64,000 nucleotides of DNA, from positions 31,634,143-31,698,142 of the forward strand of contig NC_134040.1 of the NCBI RefSeq assembly GCF_965140245.1, in the 5' to 3' direction. Within the stretch, counting starts at the first letter, position 1, and each line of letters opens with the position of its first letter. The notes beneath the pieces are model-generated. The model saw nothing but the letters and a program-made list of their open reading frames with translations, was not told the DNA's origin and made no database searches. Shown here one piece after another: positions 12,429-24,948 of this stretch. The DNA comes from Athene noctua. Its lineage: Eukaryota; Chordata; Aves; Strigiformes; Strigidae. The position numbers and the translations under genes were made by a program.

Positions 12429-12896
12429 GAGATCCAGTTCCTAGGAGTAAAGTGGCAAGATGGACGACGTCAGATTCCCACTGAGGTCATCAATAAGATC
12501 ACTGCGATGTCTCCACCGACCAGCAAGAAGGAAACACAAGCTTTCCTAGGTGCCATAGGTTTTTGGAGAATGCACATTCCCGAGTACAGCCAGGTCGTGA
12601 GCCCTCTCTACCTGGTTACCCGCAAGAAGAACGATTTCCACTGGGGCCCTGAACAGCAGCAAGCCTTCGCTCAGATCAAGCAGGAAATTGCTCATGCAGT
12701 AGCCCTTGGCCCAGTCAGGACAGGACCAGACGTGAAGAACGTGCTCTACTCTGCAGCTGGGAACAATGGTCCATCCTGGAGCCTCTGGCAGAAGGTGCCT
12801 GGTGAGACTCGGGGTCAACCACTGGGATTCTGGAGCCACAGAGTGTCTGAAGCCAACTGCACTCCCACAAGAGAAGGAAATCTTGGCCACCTATGA
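12429..12896 (+). pseudogene. pol: Reverse transcriptase thumb and connection, continuation
   Basis: The same frame as the protease-RT block, reopened after the TGA at 12426-12428. It carries RT thumb and connection features (FLGVKW just after the stop, then KKETQAFLGAIGFWR, and LGFWSHRVSEANC near the end). At about 12858-12880 the coding sense moves to the first frame, and this frame ends at 12896. Nonsense and frameshift mutations together inactivate the polymerase. Confidence 0.85.
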
Positions 12897-13503
12897 AGGA
12901 GTTCAAGCTGCCTCAGAGGTAATCGGCACAGAAGCACAACTCCTCCTGGCACCCCGACTACCGGTGCTGGGTTGGATGTTCAGGGGAAAGGTTCCTTCCA
13001 CGCATCATGCCACTGACACCACATGGAGCAAATGGATTGCTCTCATCACACAGCGTGCCCGTATTGGAAACCCGAATCGCCCTGGGATTCTGGAAATTAT
13101 AACGAACTGGCCTGAAGGTGAGACTTTTGGATTATCTTCTGAAGAAGAGGAAGAGCAAGTGACTCGTGCTGAGGATGCCCCACCATATAATGAGCTACCG
13201 GAGACTGAAAGACGTTACGCCCTCTTCACTGATGGTTCCTGCCGAATTGTAGGCGCTAACCGTAAGTGGAAAGCTGCAATATGGAGCCCCACACAACGAG
13301 TTGCACAAGCTACTGAGGGACAAGGTGGATCGAGTCAGGTTGCAGAGCTTAAAGCTGTCCAACTGGCTTTGGATATTGCTGAACGAGAGAAGTGGCCGAG
13401 GCTCTATCTCTACACCGACTCATGGATGGTAGCTAATGCTCTGTGGGGATGGCTGGATTGCTGGAGAAAGGCCAACTGGCAACGCACCCATCTGGGCCGC
13501 TGA
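12870..13503 (+). pseudogene. pol: RNase H region of pol
   Basis: Open in the first frame (frame open from 12766; the pol-like sense starts near 12870). It joins the RT connection to RNase H. Three acidic RNase H residues are visible in order: D in LFTDGSC (residue 156 counted from 12766), E in QVAELKAVQLAL (194) and D in YTDSW (218). The final RNase H piece, with HVDAHV, lies in the second frame after about 13480, so a further frame change falls inside the domain. The intervening acidic stretch (SSEEEEEQ) is a linker. Confidence 0.85.
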
Positions 13504-14548
13504 GATTTGGCAGGACATCGCCACCCGAGTAGAGAAGCTAACAGTGAAGGTTCGACACGTGGATGCGCATGTACCCAAGAGTCAGGCGAATGAAGAGCAT
13601 CACAACAACGAGGAGGTGGACCGAGCTACCAAGGTGAAAGTGTCTCAGGTGGATCTGGACTGGCAGCACAAGGGAGAATTATTCCTAGCTCGTTGGGCCC
13701 ATGATGCCTCTGGTCATCAGGGGAGAGATGCAACCTACCGATGGGCCCGTGACCGAGGGGTGGACCTTACCACGGGCAGCATCTCACAGGTCATCCACAG
13801 TTGTGAGAGCTGTGCTGTAATCAAACAGGCCAAGCGGGTGAAGCCTCTGTGGTACGGTGGACGATGGTCAAAGTACAGGTATGGGGAAGCCTGGCAATTT
13901 GACTGTATCACCCTTCCCCAAACCCGCCAAGGCAAGCGCTACGTGTTGACCATGGTGGAAGTAACCACTGGATGGTTGGAGACCTACCCTGTGCCTCATG
14001 CTACTGCCCAGAACACCATCCTGGGCCTGGAAAAGCAAGTCCTGTGGAGACATGGCACCCCTGAGAGGATCGAGTCAGACAACGGGACTCATTTTAAGAG
14101 CAGCCTCATCAACACCTGGGCCAGAGAACACGGTATCGAATGGATATATCATATCCCTTATCATGCACCAGCTGCCGGGAAAGTTGAACGCTGCACTGGA
14201 CTACTTAAAACCACCCTAAAGGCACTTGATGGGGGGACCTTCAAAAATTGGGAAGTGAACTTAGCAAAGGCCACCTGGATGGTCAATACCCGAGGGTCCA
14301 TCAATCGAGCTGGTCCCGCTGAGTCTGAACCCTTGCACACAGTGGATGGAGATAGAGTCCCTGTGGTACACCTGAGAGGTATTTTGGGAAAGACTGTTTG
14401 GATTAATCCCACCTCAGGTAAAGGCAAACCCATCTGTGGGACTGTCTTTGCTCAAGGACCTGGTTACACTTGGTGGGTAATGCAGAAAGATGGGGAAACC
14501 CCTTGTGTACCACAAGGAGACCTAATCTTAGGTGAGAACTGTGTGTAG
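13480..14548 (+). pseudogene. pol: RNase H end and integrase of pol
   Basis: The longest uninterrupted piece of pol (frame open from 13436, 370 codons, second frame). After the RNase H tail comes an integrase. The zinc-binding HHCC module is at HDASGH (89-94) and CESC (123-126). The catalytic triad is D156 (WQFD), D215 (ESDNGTHF) and E251 (GKVERC), and the last two are 35 residues apart as in the D,D(35)E family. The C-terminal part is the DNA-binding region (about 300-370). Integrase joins proviral DNA to the host chromosome. This domain alone looks undamaged, but it could only be made as part of a Pol precursor that is broken upstream. Confidence 0.9.
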
Positions 14549-14653
14549 GGTTTCATTGTATATATATATATATATATGGGGGGGGGGGGGGAGCGTGTGT
14601 AGAGTTTAAGGATTTGGCATGATGTAGATGATAATAGAATAAGGGGTGGATTA
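14549..14653 (+). other. Pol-to-LTR spacer with polypurine tract
   Basis: It contains a (TA)n tract (about 14558-14577) running into a G14 run (14578-14591). A purine-rich stretch, AATAAGGGGTGGA at about 14638-14650, lies just before the 3' LTR and is the likely plus-strand primer. There is no room for an env gene. Confidence 0.65.
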
Positions 14654-15171
14654 TGTTCTGGGTTGCAGTGTATTCTATTACCATCCTCATGAGCTGTCGA
14701 AATCAGGTGGGGCAGTGTTTCCTTGCTTCCCCCTGCCCTCCAGACTATCTTTCTGCTAATGGCCCATCAGTGCCATGCAGCATGACTCATTATCCCATTG
14801 TGAGATGCTCCACCCAGAGGGAGAAAACCAGCGTTCCATCCTGGATATAACCTGAGATTCTGAATACCAGAGGCCTCTCTTTTTGCACTGCATTTCCAGA
14901 GGACAGGAGCTACTTAGCCACCACTGGACTTTTCTGAGGAAGAGCAGATCTTTTTTTTTTTTTCTACGGGATCACTGCTTCGGGGGGACTGCAGCCACCA
15001 TTCTACCAGACTGCTACCACCACCCTGAATAACAGGGTGTCAGGTTGTATCCTGACTCTGTTAGTTTAACCCAGTGTTATCTGCCTTTATATATATATAT
15101 GTATTTTTCCCCTTATTAAATTGTTATTCTGACTTGGTGTTTCCCACTAGTTTGTTTTTCAAATTAGTACA
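14654..15171 (+). repeat. 3' LTR of the ERVL-like provirus
   Basis: A 518-bp LTR starting TGTTCTGGG and ending AGTACA. Against the 5' LTR I count about four clear substitutions: position 4, the loop of the hairpin at 15021-15039, and two near the end. There are also changes in the TA/T-rich tract. The hairpin stem is preserved and only its loop differs (AATAA against ATTAA). Confidence 0.93.
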
Positions 15172-15176
15172 ATTTT
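15172..15176. repeat. Target-site duplication, right copy (ATTTT)
   Basis: ATTTT directly follows the 3' LTR and matches 9012-9016. Confidence 0.85.
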
Positions 15177-18100
15177 ATTTATATGCTTAATGCATTGTGA
15201 AGATAAGTTTTGCCAGGCTTCTGTATCAATCACTCACATGGTCACAGTGTGTAGACTTCGCACTATTGCCTCATGATTCAATCATGGATTTTTATACAAT
15301 AAAATATTACCCATTTATTGACAATTTTAATATAATATTTTGCCATGTCACTTTGCACAGCATATTTTCACCTTCAAATACCCATAGTAATTTTTCTCTA
15401 AAATTTAATTTAGAAAACAACTAATTCAAAAAGTCCATGTAAACCAGTGTTTAGTAAAGATTTTCCCATAAATCCAGCTACTTGACTTTAGGCATATACT
15501 GCTTGTGATAGAAATAAGAGGTACAGCACCTGAATTTCCCGCTGCTAATGTAATCAAAATAAACCTATGCTTTTTCCAGGATTTAGCGTCTAAATGAGTG
15601 AGTGGAAAAGCACAGAATCTTTTCAAGCTTTCATTCTCCAATGCTGAATGGGGGGAGCATTTGAGTTCACCAAATACAGGAAGTCTGCAACGTAAGAAGT
15701 ATTTTGTTGGTGTTATTCTCCATGACTGTCTTTAGGCAACAAATGGGAGGGACATTAGAAACAATATTAAAGATCTAATTTGAGTAAGTTACCATACAGC
15801 ATCAAATAAGACTAGCACACAATAGAGAAAAAAGCTAGAACACTTGATCTAGTTGTTCAAACTAATAAGGCCAACAAGTCTGCATCTATCTATAAAAACT
15901 TGAATATGCTCGAAGTAAATACTAGAGAACTGAGGTAATTATTTAATGACTAAATTGGAATGTAAAGCTTCTTATGGAAAACAGATGGGAAACAGAGGAT
16001 GCAAGTGTAATCTAGGTTATGAACTGAGGCCTGGCAGAGACAAAAAGAGGTTGACCCACACTTTCCCCATCTTTGTGCAATAGTCTCTAGTTTGAACTCA
16101 AAGTTCAGAAAATAAAAAATATGAAGCACTCTTAATTCTATTTTATTGAACTTACACTAATGCACTTGGTTTTTGTTTTTGTTTTTTTTTTTTCAGTTAT
16201 GGGGTGAAATGTAAGAATTGAATAAAGACCAAGAAAAAACTATAACGAATCCAAGTTTTCATCATCAATCCTCAAGGAGTTCCCAAGTCAAAAAACAGAA
16301 GCTTGCCCTGGTCACCTACTCTTTCTTTCAAATACCCTGCATCAAATCATGCTCATTTTATATACCCAGAGAGCTCTAAGACTGTCAGGTAGGTAAAGCA
16401 AACAGGGGGGCATTAGAGTTCTTTAGATGCTGCTGTTTAGTATATGAGACTTTATGACCACTAGAAGTTGTGGCTTTGATTAGGAGCAGACCAGACAAAT
16501 GAGCTAAATTGGGTTGATCCTGCCCTGAGAAAGGCAAATGACCTACTAGTCTTGTGAGTAGTTTCAACTTCAAGTAGTTTCTTCCATGTCCAGGGCTCCA
16601 ATGAAACATTTGCCTTCATTGCAACAAATCCTTCTGGCTCCATGAAGAGGAAGCTAGAAACTAGTTTAAGATCAGATCACATAATCTACAAATGATGGGT
16701 CATTACGTTTCAGTTAATTATGCTTGTACTGAACCCTGTACTCTGTAGTTGACTAAAGTTACTCTTTAACAGTGACAGTTACCTTTGAAAGCATTTGGAG
16801 AGGTGTCCACCATTCCTTATTATCTTTTCCCATGATGAATTAAATCTACTCTCAAGATTTTTGTATTTTATTCTCTAAATGTATTTGACGTTTACCTTTT
16901 TGAGTGACAGAATAGGAACTTATAAATATCTCTATAGAATAAAACGTATTTTAAGCCACACAACTGTCAACTATGTGCTCAGCCCCTAAATACAATATCC
17001 ATACAAATTATGCAGTTGTATAGATTCCCGACTCTTTATGAATTTTTCAGAAATAGATTAGCTATCCAGCAGAAGTTTATAGTGTTTTAAGAGTGCTTTG
17101 CATCACGCTGATGTATTGATTTTAAATATAAATCCACTTTAATCTGAAGTAATTGACTATCTACATTAATAATAATGTTCAATTTTCATGAGGGAAGAGA
17201 ATGGTTCTTGTGCCAAGACAAATGAAATTTATTACTAGAGACTACAGAGGTAGAGATGAAAATCATTATTAAAAAGTATGAAGAAGCTTTTGACAGAAGA
17301 TCTGTTAAAGTTGCTCTGGACAACTCTTGAATAAAAACTGGGTTTATTCAAAAAATATACAAGCAAATAAGAACATAAAAGGGCAGTTTATCTGGAACCA
17401 CAATCTTGTTTTCTTCAAATATAATTAGGAAGATACTTCTTGACTTCCTGGTCAATGTAATCCTTTACTGTGCTTTCTCCCCTGTATGTTTACGAAACAC
17501 ACCACCAAGAGTTACTGTTTTAAACACAGCTGTCAAAATCCTGAGCCAAGCTCTCAAAAGCTTCCAGCTGTCATCGGTATGCCTATAATCTCACAGGATT
17601 TTTTTAAACTTTTTTTTTACTATCTTTTTTTACTCTACTACTGTCTTTAGGGTTCTACCTCCACAAAGCAAATTGTATGACATTAAATGGGTTGTATTTG
17701 AATAACAAAGTGCTGAATCCATCAAGCCAGGATTTTATGCTGTTAATTAAATGTGGCTCCAATTCATCAATGTGTTATTATGTGCTTTGCTGAATAGGAA
17801 CTTAAGCTCTTATTATATAAATTAATTTACTTAAGGCCCTAATTTTTAGCCCATACATGTGTAAAATTTAACGTGTAAATTCTCCATAGAGGAATTGGAT
17901 ACTTCCTACTTATATGCTATGTTTCAAAATATGCTTCTAAATTTTGTCCCTAAAATAACATCAGGTTACTATTCTATGAAGAATAAGGATGTATTTTCTG
18001 CTGAAAACAAAGTTTTGGTTGAGATGTTGGCATGGTGTGTCATCATTTGTCCCAATGATTGTCATGATTACATCACTTTGAGGATGATAAACCAGTATAA

Positions 18101-20805
18101 CTTCAGTATAAACCTGACATCGAGTTTCAGTTAAATAAACTATTTTCTCTCCTTTCTTCCAAGAAAAGAGAACAGCACTACATTTTTAAACCCAGAAATT
18201 ACATCATACCATTAGAGAAACCAATCATATTTGGGTTTTAGTATTCTTTACCAGGACTGATGACATCTTGAGTCATCCTCTGTTTGAGCACCCATATATC
18301 CTGAGGTTGGTACAAGACTCTTTTAATGGGATACTAAAAGGAATTCAGAAAAAAAGTGGTTCCACAAAAACATTTTAACCAACTGGTGTGATCTCCAGCA
18401 TGTATTTCTATGCTGCTATTTTAAACTCAATGACTCAAGCCATACCTCACTGAATAGCACTTCTGCATGAAACACTCTTACCTCTGTTGCTTCAAACAAT
18501 TCTCAGCACAACATAATGAGGTTTATGCTTCACTGCACAAGGATGTAATTTTATCGGCATAGCTATCAAAACATGTGAATAAGTAGCCATAAGTAGGAGT
18601 CAGATCGTCTATAAATGTCAGTAGGAAGAGACCTGAGAAAAGTAAATCATTAGTAACAAGTGGAAGAAAAACAGGTGATGATCATTCAGAATTAGCTTTC
18701 TAATTAACAGCTTTGGAAATCTCTCTATACAGCCAGCTCATTGTAGAATGTTTCTTATTATTTCAAGTTTATACTCTAGTTTATACTCTAAAATCTCATC
18801 TATGATGTTAAAAAAGTGGTCTGGAGTCTTAAAGCTGTGAAGAATACTTAAGACAATAAACTAAGTGTTAACAGAGAAAACCATGCCTGGCTGAAACCTC
18901 AAATTGAAAAAACAGCTATAGGAAATTTAAATAAAATGATGAATTATGTTTTTCAGCCTACAGGGGTCATTTGCAGCTCCGAGATTATTCTGAATGTCTC
19001 ATTTTCCTTCCTTTTCTTTCGTAACATTGTCAAGCAGGGAGCAAAGGGAAATATGCTTCCAGTGAACACTGCTTTGTAAGGGTGTGCTTCTTGCCAGGAA
19101 TTTGAGAGACCAAATGTACATCCTCTGGAGGGCTTCAACATGCAGAATACAGTGAAGTTGCACCTAAACATGGTGACTGTTCTACTGTGCCAGTAATGAC
19201 TGACTACTCTGAAGCCCACCAAAATCGAAGCAAATTTTGTTACTGATAGTAAGGGGTTTGGATCAAGCTCCAAGTAATCAGTTACATGTATATACTAATG
19301 CACATTAGTAGATCCAAAGGAGTATAGGGACCCATCATACACAGTCTTTCCAAAGCTGATAAATTGATTTTTACCAGAACAGTGTGACTGAGAAATGATA
19401 AAGATTAGAGAGACTTATCTCTTCTAGGACCTGCTACATCATCTATCGAAGTTAATGTCCTGGGTATAGCAAGGAAAACTGTATCTGGACATGGGAAAAG
19501 TTTGCAGAGGAAAGACAGGGCACAAAAAGGAATACAAGTAATTCATATTTAGCAGAAAGGTCTCAAACACTCTCTTGGTGACTACTTCATGTTGTAATCC
19601 TTTGGTCTTCCTTTGTAGACTGCTGTGAGCCTGGGTTAGGCAATGTGAAGCTGTCACAATCATCTGTAATTCATCTATCCGGACACTTACAGGTAAATCC
19701 CAGTTAAATTTGGATTTAAATTTGCTTGTGGCTCTGGTAACAAAGAGCTTAGTTTGTTTTGGTTTATGTCCATACGACCCACATTCGAGGTGGGGACAGC
19801 TGGCCTGGAGTGCTGGATGACAGAATGGGAAGTTGATCCCGGTCCATGGTTAGTGTGTTCTTGCTAGCTGGGTAAGTTACTGTCAAACTGTTGATTTTCA
19901 CTTAGGAACTGTTAGGATTTGGGCCTGCAGTACCGCAGTTAAGGTGGATCTGAAATCTGATCGCTCCAAACATCTACTAATATTTTTTTTCCATTCAGCA
20001 ATAATAATAATACCAGAAAGAAGAAATATTAAAGCTCATAATGGCAGGCTTTGAGTGGGATGAAATTTGAGTGACCTGAAGAGCTTCATATTACAGACCA
20101 CTGGGATTTCCTATCATAGCCTTGAATTGTATATGCTTCTTTTCCAGGGAAAGCATGCTTATACATGTGCTTACCTGCTCTCAGTTAAACTCTAGCTTTG
20201 TATATGAAATCTGCATTAATTTTTGCATGAGTCATCAGAAAAGAGCTTCTAAGTCCGTAAGAGTATATGTTGCAGAAGATGAAAGAAAAAAGAAAGAAGA
20301 GGTATAATATTGGAAGAAAAGCAACAGGCAGAACACAAACAGAGCAAGAAAACAGATGACAGAAGAATGCCTAAGTAGGCAAGAAGCTCTGGGCAGGAAC
20401 TGCAGATGCTCTTTACCTACTATAAGAATCATCCTTCAAAATTTTTAATATACTGGCAACAAAACAAGAACACTTAAAAATTAGCTTTATGCATGCTGTA
20501 GAGGAGGGATTCAAAAGCCTACCAAGCCTTATTTCCAGTCTGCCCAAGTCAGCAAAGTCACAGAGAAACAGAGAGGAAGAAAATTATTTTGTGAGTCACC
20601 TCCAAAATGGAATGGTCATTTCTTCCCTTTGTAATCTAGTAAGGGAGAAAAGATTATGAAGAATAGGGTAGATAGGGAAAAAAAAAAATGTTTATGGGCA
20701 TTATCCAAAATGCTACAGGAAATCCTGATACCAGCTGCACCAGAATTGTCCTACATTTGAACAGAGGATGGGTGAATAAAGAATCAAAAAAATCAAGAGC
20801 GGTAG
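15177..20805. other. Intergenic, no gene recognised
   Basis: AT-rich sequence of 5.6 kb. The longest frame (106 codons, minus strand, 18953-19273) has no recognisable domain and no supporting context. There is a short tandem duplication at about 18766-18791 and a T-rich tract at 16167-16194. Nothing else can be supported. Confidence 0.5.
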
Positions 20806-21780
20806 TGTGCTGGGTTTGTGTGTGTGGCAGGGGTTTTGGTCGCAGGGGAGGGGCTACAGCAGTGCCCCTTGGAGAGAGGCTTCTCAAAGCTCCCCTGGCT
20901 CCAAGTCAGTCCTGCCTCCAGCCAAGGCCAGGGCAATTTGCTGTGCTCCTGTGATAATGTATTTAAGAAGGGGATCCTAGGAGGAGGAGTGGGAGTTGTG
21001 AGGAGGAGTTGCGAGGATACCAATGCGAACATCATCCAGGTCAGTGGAAGAGAGGAGGAGGAAGGGAGGGGAGGTGCGCCCTGGCTCCTCCCTCTGACAC
21101 CCATGCAGGTCTGTGGTGGAGCAGATGCCAATTTGCAGCCTGTTGAGGACTCCACATCGGAACAGGTGACTGCGCTTGAAGAAGGCCAGGACTCTGGGGG
21201 AAGAAGAAGCCCTGCTGTCATAGTTCGGCACTGGGAGGACTGCAACATGTGGGAGGGATCCACGCTGGAGCAGCTGGGGAAGGGCTGTGGCCCATCGGAA
21301 ACACTCACATCAGAGAAAGTTTGTGAAGGACTGTCTCCTGTGAGAGGGGGACCATGCTGAACAGGGAAGAATTTGAGGACTTCCCCCCAGGCCCTGAGGG
21401 GAAAGGACCAGTGGGACTGACCGCACCCCCATCCCCTTCCCCCTGCGTTGCTGGCAGGGAGAAGGTAGAGAAATCAGGAGAAAACTGAGCCCTGAAAGAA
21501 GGGAGGGGTGGGGAAAAGGTGTTTTTAATATGTGGTAATTCTTCTCACTGGCCTACTCTGTCTGTTAAGTGTTGTCTTGTTAGTGTCTGAATTAAACTGA
21601 TGTTTTCTTCCCCTAACAAGTCTGTCTTTTGCCCATGACCACAATAGGTGAGTCATCCCTCCCTATCCTTATCTTGATTCCTGAGCCTTTTCTTTAGTTT
21701 CTGCTTCACAGTCCTGAGGGGGAAGAGGGGAGTGAGTGGCTGCATGGTGCTCAGTTGCCCTCTGGGCTCAAACCATGTCA
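20806..21780 (+). mobile_element. Probable solo LTR, unrelated to the 9-15 kb provirus
   Basis: A 975-bp block, clearly more GC-rich than its surroundings, starting TGTGCTGGG and ending ACCATGTCA, so it has TG...CA ends. It contains a TATA-like GTATTTAAG near 20958 and a polyadenylation-type ATTAAA at 21591-21596, followed by GT/T-rich sequence. That is the layout of an LTR with U3, R and U5. No internal proviral genes or second copy are present in the window, so it reads as a solo LTR. The flanks (GGTAG before, AATAG after) match at only three of five bases, so I cannot claim a clean target duplication. The 180-codon open frame inside it looks like chance in GC-rich DNA. Confidence 0.65.
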
Positions 21781-23494
21781 AATAGTGAATTACTAGTTTT
21801 TCTGTTTCTTATCAAAACATTCCACATTAAAATCCCCATTGTACCTTTCAGCATACATACTCAGAGTGGTTATTTAATGTAGCATTTGAGAATGCATTAA
21901 AGGATATTGCAGAAGTAAATTATAATACTTTTTGAAATATAATTTAAGAGAAGATATAAGAAAAGTAGTGACAACACAGGATAGGCTCTTCTGAGCACTA
22001 TCTGCATCCACAACAGCTCAGAAATAAATCCAGAGGAATCTTTTACCAAAGTCTATATAGCGGTTTTCTTTGGATTTTTTGGGCAGCTGCATTTAATGTG
22101 TAGAAATGCTTAAATTACTACATAACTTATTGAAAACTTTTGCTCCTTTTCCAAAAGATTTCTAAATATGAGAAATGCAATTTATCTGCATCTGTGCTTT
22201 AAGAGTATGTGGTTTGGGATATAATATGCAGATATTTATGAATGTGTTTGCCATGAGCCTCACATTTTAATCAGCATGTACCCAGATGCTCAAGTCAGTA
22301 TGCAGACAATGCTCTTCCCATACAGTGAAATCTAAGCAGGCATGGCCAGAAGGTAAAAGGTAGAGGAGCAGCTGAACATTCATTAGTACTGCTCAGATAG
22401 CAGCTAGGCAGCCCTAAAGCCCCACCTAAAGCCCAGTCATGCCTTTCAATGTGAAGTTCTGTTAATGAACAAATTTCTACCAGCCATGTACTACTGACCA
22501 GAGTGGCACAATATTAATATACAAGAATATCCAAAAAGACAAAAAGTTTAAGAGTATTAATATATCAAACCTCAAAACACTCGTGAAAACTGAGGCAGAA
22601 TGACTTACAGTTTGATCAAACTGTGAAAAAAAAAAATCTAACTCAAGAAAGGCAAGAGCAACATACTACTGTTGTATCAGCCCCATCGCTTCCACGATGC
22701 CAGTGAGGCTTCACTCGCCATCTGGGCAGTTTCTCCAGTGCCAGCTGAACCTTTCAAATAAGAAAAACTGATGGAAAATTCTTCCAGAGCTGAAGGTATT
22801 TTTCTGAGGCTATTTTTGTCTGTACACTTGTTGCTTCACAATTGCAAAAAGTAATTCAAGCACCTGAGAGGCCATGGGAGCTACAGACTGGCTAAGTCAG
22901 AACCAGCCTCCTAAGGAGGACTTTGGCACTGACTATGAACACTGAAACTTACACCAATGATGCTATTAACACTGGTGGTAATGAACCAAAGTCTGGGGTA
23001 CAGGCCTTAACAATTCTGCCAAAGTCTAGCAGAAAAAGAGGGACCATGAACTGCTAGCCAATTTGTACATCAGTCCCATATTCATGGGGTGGCCAGGTCA
23101 TCAAGTTTGTGGGCAGGCAATTGGGCATCCCTAAGCCTCAGCTATGCCAAGGAAGGTCTCCATACCAAGGCACTTTCCTGACATGCAGTTGTCTCAGTGT
23201 GGAAGTGAGAGTTATGCTCATTTCCTAAAATAAGCCTTTACAGGCAAGAGGTAAAATTTGTCCTTAAGCTTTGTATTAATAAAATATATCCAAAACCTGC
23301 TCTCCCAAAGCAGGGATGAAAATTAATCTATAGATTTAAGAATCACAACTGTGTTTCCAAACACATGGGACCAAAAGGGAGCAGAATAAATCAAAACCTT
23401 CTAGTTTCTTTGCAATCACTTTCCCACTCGTCTAGCCAGTATGCTTAGTATCTATCGCAGAGCATGACTATCCCTACATTTTAATTAATCATCA
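21781..23494. other. Intergenic, nothing recognised
   Basis: Between the solo LTR and the second CR1. No coding region or known repeat seen; an older degraded repeat is possible around 22.7-23.2 kb, where GC content is raised. Confidence 0.45.
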
Positions 23495-24948
23495 CTTGGG
23501 ATGAAGTGGCTAAGCTACTATCTGAGAAGTCATGGCAGTCCAGTGAAGTTCCCGCTGACGGGAAAAGGGGAAACATAACACCTATTTTTAAAAAGGAAAA
23601 AAAAAAAAAAAAGGGAACTACATGTTAGTCAGTCTCACCTCTGTGCCCAACAAGATCATGGAGCGAATCCTCCTGGAAACTATGCTAGGGGACATGGAAA
23701 ATAAGGAGATGATTGGTGACAGACAGCATGACTTCACTAAGGGCAAATCATGCCTGACAAATCTGGTGACCTTCTTCAATGGGGTTAGAGCATTGGTGGA
23801 TAAGACTTTAAGAGCAACTGACATCATCTACCTGGACCTGTGCAAAGCATTTGACACTGTCCTAAATAACATCCTTGTCTGTAAATTTGAGAGATTTGAA
23901 CTGATGGATGGACCACTCAGTGGATAAGGAATTGGCTGGATGATCACACTCAAAGAGTTGTGGTCAGTGCTCAATGACCAAGTGGAGAGCAGTGATGAGT
24001 GGGGTTTCTCAGGGGTTGGTGTTGGGACCAGCTGTTTAACATCTCTGTTGGTGACATGAAGAGTGGGATTGAGTGCACCCTCAGCAAGTTTGCCAGCGAC
24101 ACTGTGTGGTGCAGTCGACACGCTGAAGGGAAGGTTTATCATCCTGAGGGACCTGGACAGGTTGGAGAGGTGGGCCTCATGAAGTTCAACAAGGCCAGGT
24201 GCAAGGTCCTGCCCATGGGTCAGGGCAATCTCAAGCACAGATACAGGCTGGGTGATGAGTGGATTGAGAGCAGCCCTGAGGAAAAGGACTTGGGGTTATT
24301 AGTGGATGGAAAACTGACTATGAGCCAGCAATGTGCACTCGTAGCTCAGAAAGCCAACTGTATCCTGGGCTGCATCAAGAGAAGTGTGGCCAGCAGGTCA
24401 AGGGAGGTGTTTTTCCCCCTCTACTCTGCTCTCGTGAGACCCCAACTGCAGCTCTGGGGACCCCAACATACAAAGAACATGGAGCTACTTGAACGGGTCC
24501 AGAGGAGGTCACAAAGATGATCAGAGGGCTGGAGCACCTCCCCTATGAGGACAGGCTGAGAGAGTTGGGGTTGTTCAGCCTGGAGAAGAGAAGGGTCAGG
24601 GGAGACCTTATAGTGGCCTTCGAGAACTTAAAGGGGGCTACAGATGGGGAGGGACTCTTGATCAGGGACTGTACTTATAGGGTGAGGGGTAATGGTTTTA
24701 AACTAAAAGAGGGTAGGTTTAGATTAGATCTAAGGAAGAAATTCTTCACTGTGAGGGTGGTGAGACACTAGAACAGGCTGCCCAGAGAAGCTGTGGCTGC
24801 CCCCTCCCTGGCAGTGTTCAAGGCCAGGTTGGACGGGGCTTTGAGCAACATGGTCTAGTGGAAGGTGTCCCTACCCAGGGCAGGAGGGTTGGAACTAGAT
24901 GACCTTTAAGATCCTTTTCAACCCAAACCATTGTATTATTCTATGATA
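23495..24948 (+). mobile_element. CR1 LINE, 5'-truncated, includes RT C-terminal half
   Basis: About 1.45 kb of CR1 covering the C-terminal half of ORF2 and the 3' UTR. Recognisable pieces in order are a diverged PIFKKG-like stretch near 23580-23610, SLTSVPNKIMERILLE (from 23631), FTKGKSCLTNLVTFF, then YLDLCKAFDTV, the CR1 reverse transcriptase core. Further on come DLGLLVDGKLTMSQQC (near 24288) and LPYEDRLRELGLFSLEKRR (24538 onward). It ends with TTCTATGATA, a typical CR1 3' terminus. Several frameshifts and stops break ORF2. Such 5' truncation is normal for CR1. It ends about 650 bases before the EXOC1L CpG island. Confidence 0.93.

Larger units (their letters stand above)
9012..15176 (+). 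mobile_element. Full-length ERVL-like endogenous retrovirus, defective
   Basis: A complete proviral structure: 5' LTR, tRNA-type primer binding site, gag-like region, protease, reverse transcriptase, RNase H, integrase and 3' LTR, flanked by the 5-bp duplication ATTTT at 9012-9016 and 15172-15176. The order pro-RT-RNaseH-IN, the YIDD polymerase motif, the tRNA-Lys-like primer site and the absence of env (only about 105 bases lie between the integrase stop and the 3' LTR) fit class III (ERVL, spuma-related) elements. The LTRs differ by about four clear substitutions plus length changes in simple tracts, so the insertion is recent. Gag and pol each carry several stops or frame changes, so the copy cannot make intact proteins. 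It lies in the same orientation as the two host genes but about 11 kb upstream of EXOC1L. Confidence 0.93.

Noticed and set aside
14549..14653. An env gene
   Set aside because: Only about 105 bases lie between the integrase stop and the 3' LTR, and no envelope-like frame exists elsewhere in the provirus.
18953..19273. 106-codon minus-strand frame
   Set aside because: No recognisable domain, no promoter or splice context, length within chance for 64 kb.
20818..21360. 180-codon frame in the solo LTR
   Set aside because: Low-complexity Gly/Glu-rich product in GC-rich LTR sequence; no recognisable domain.
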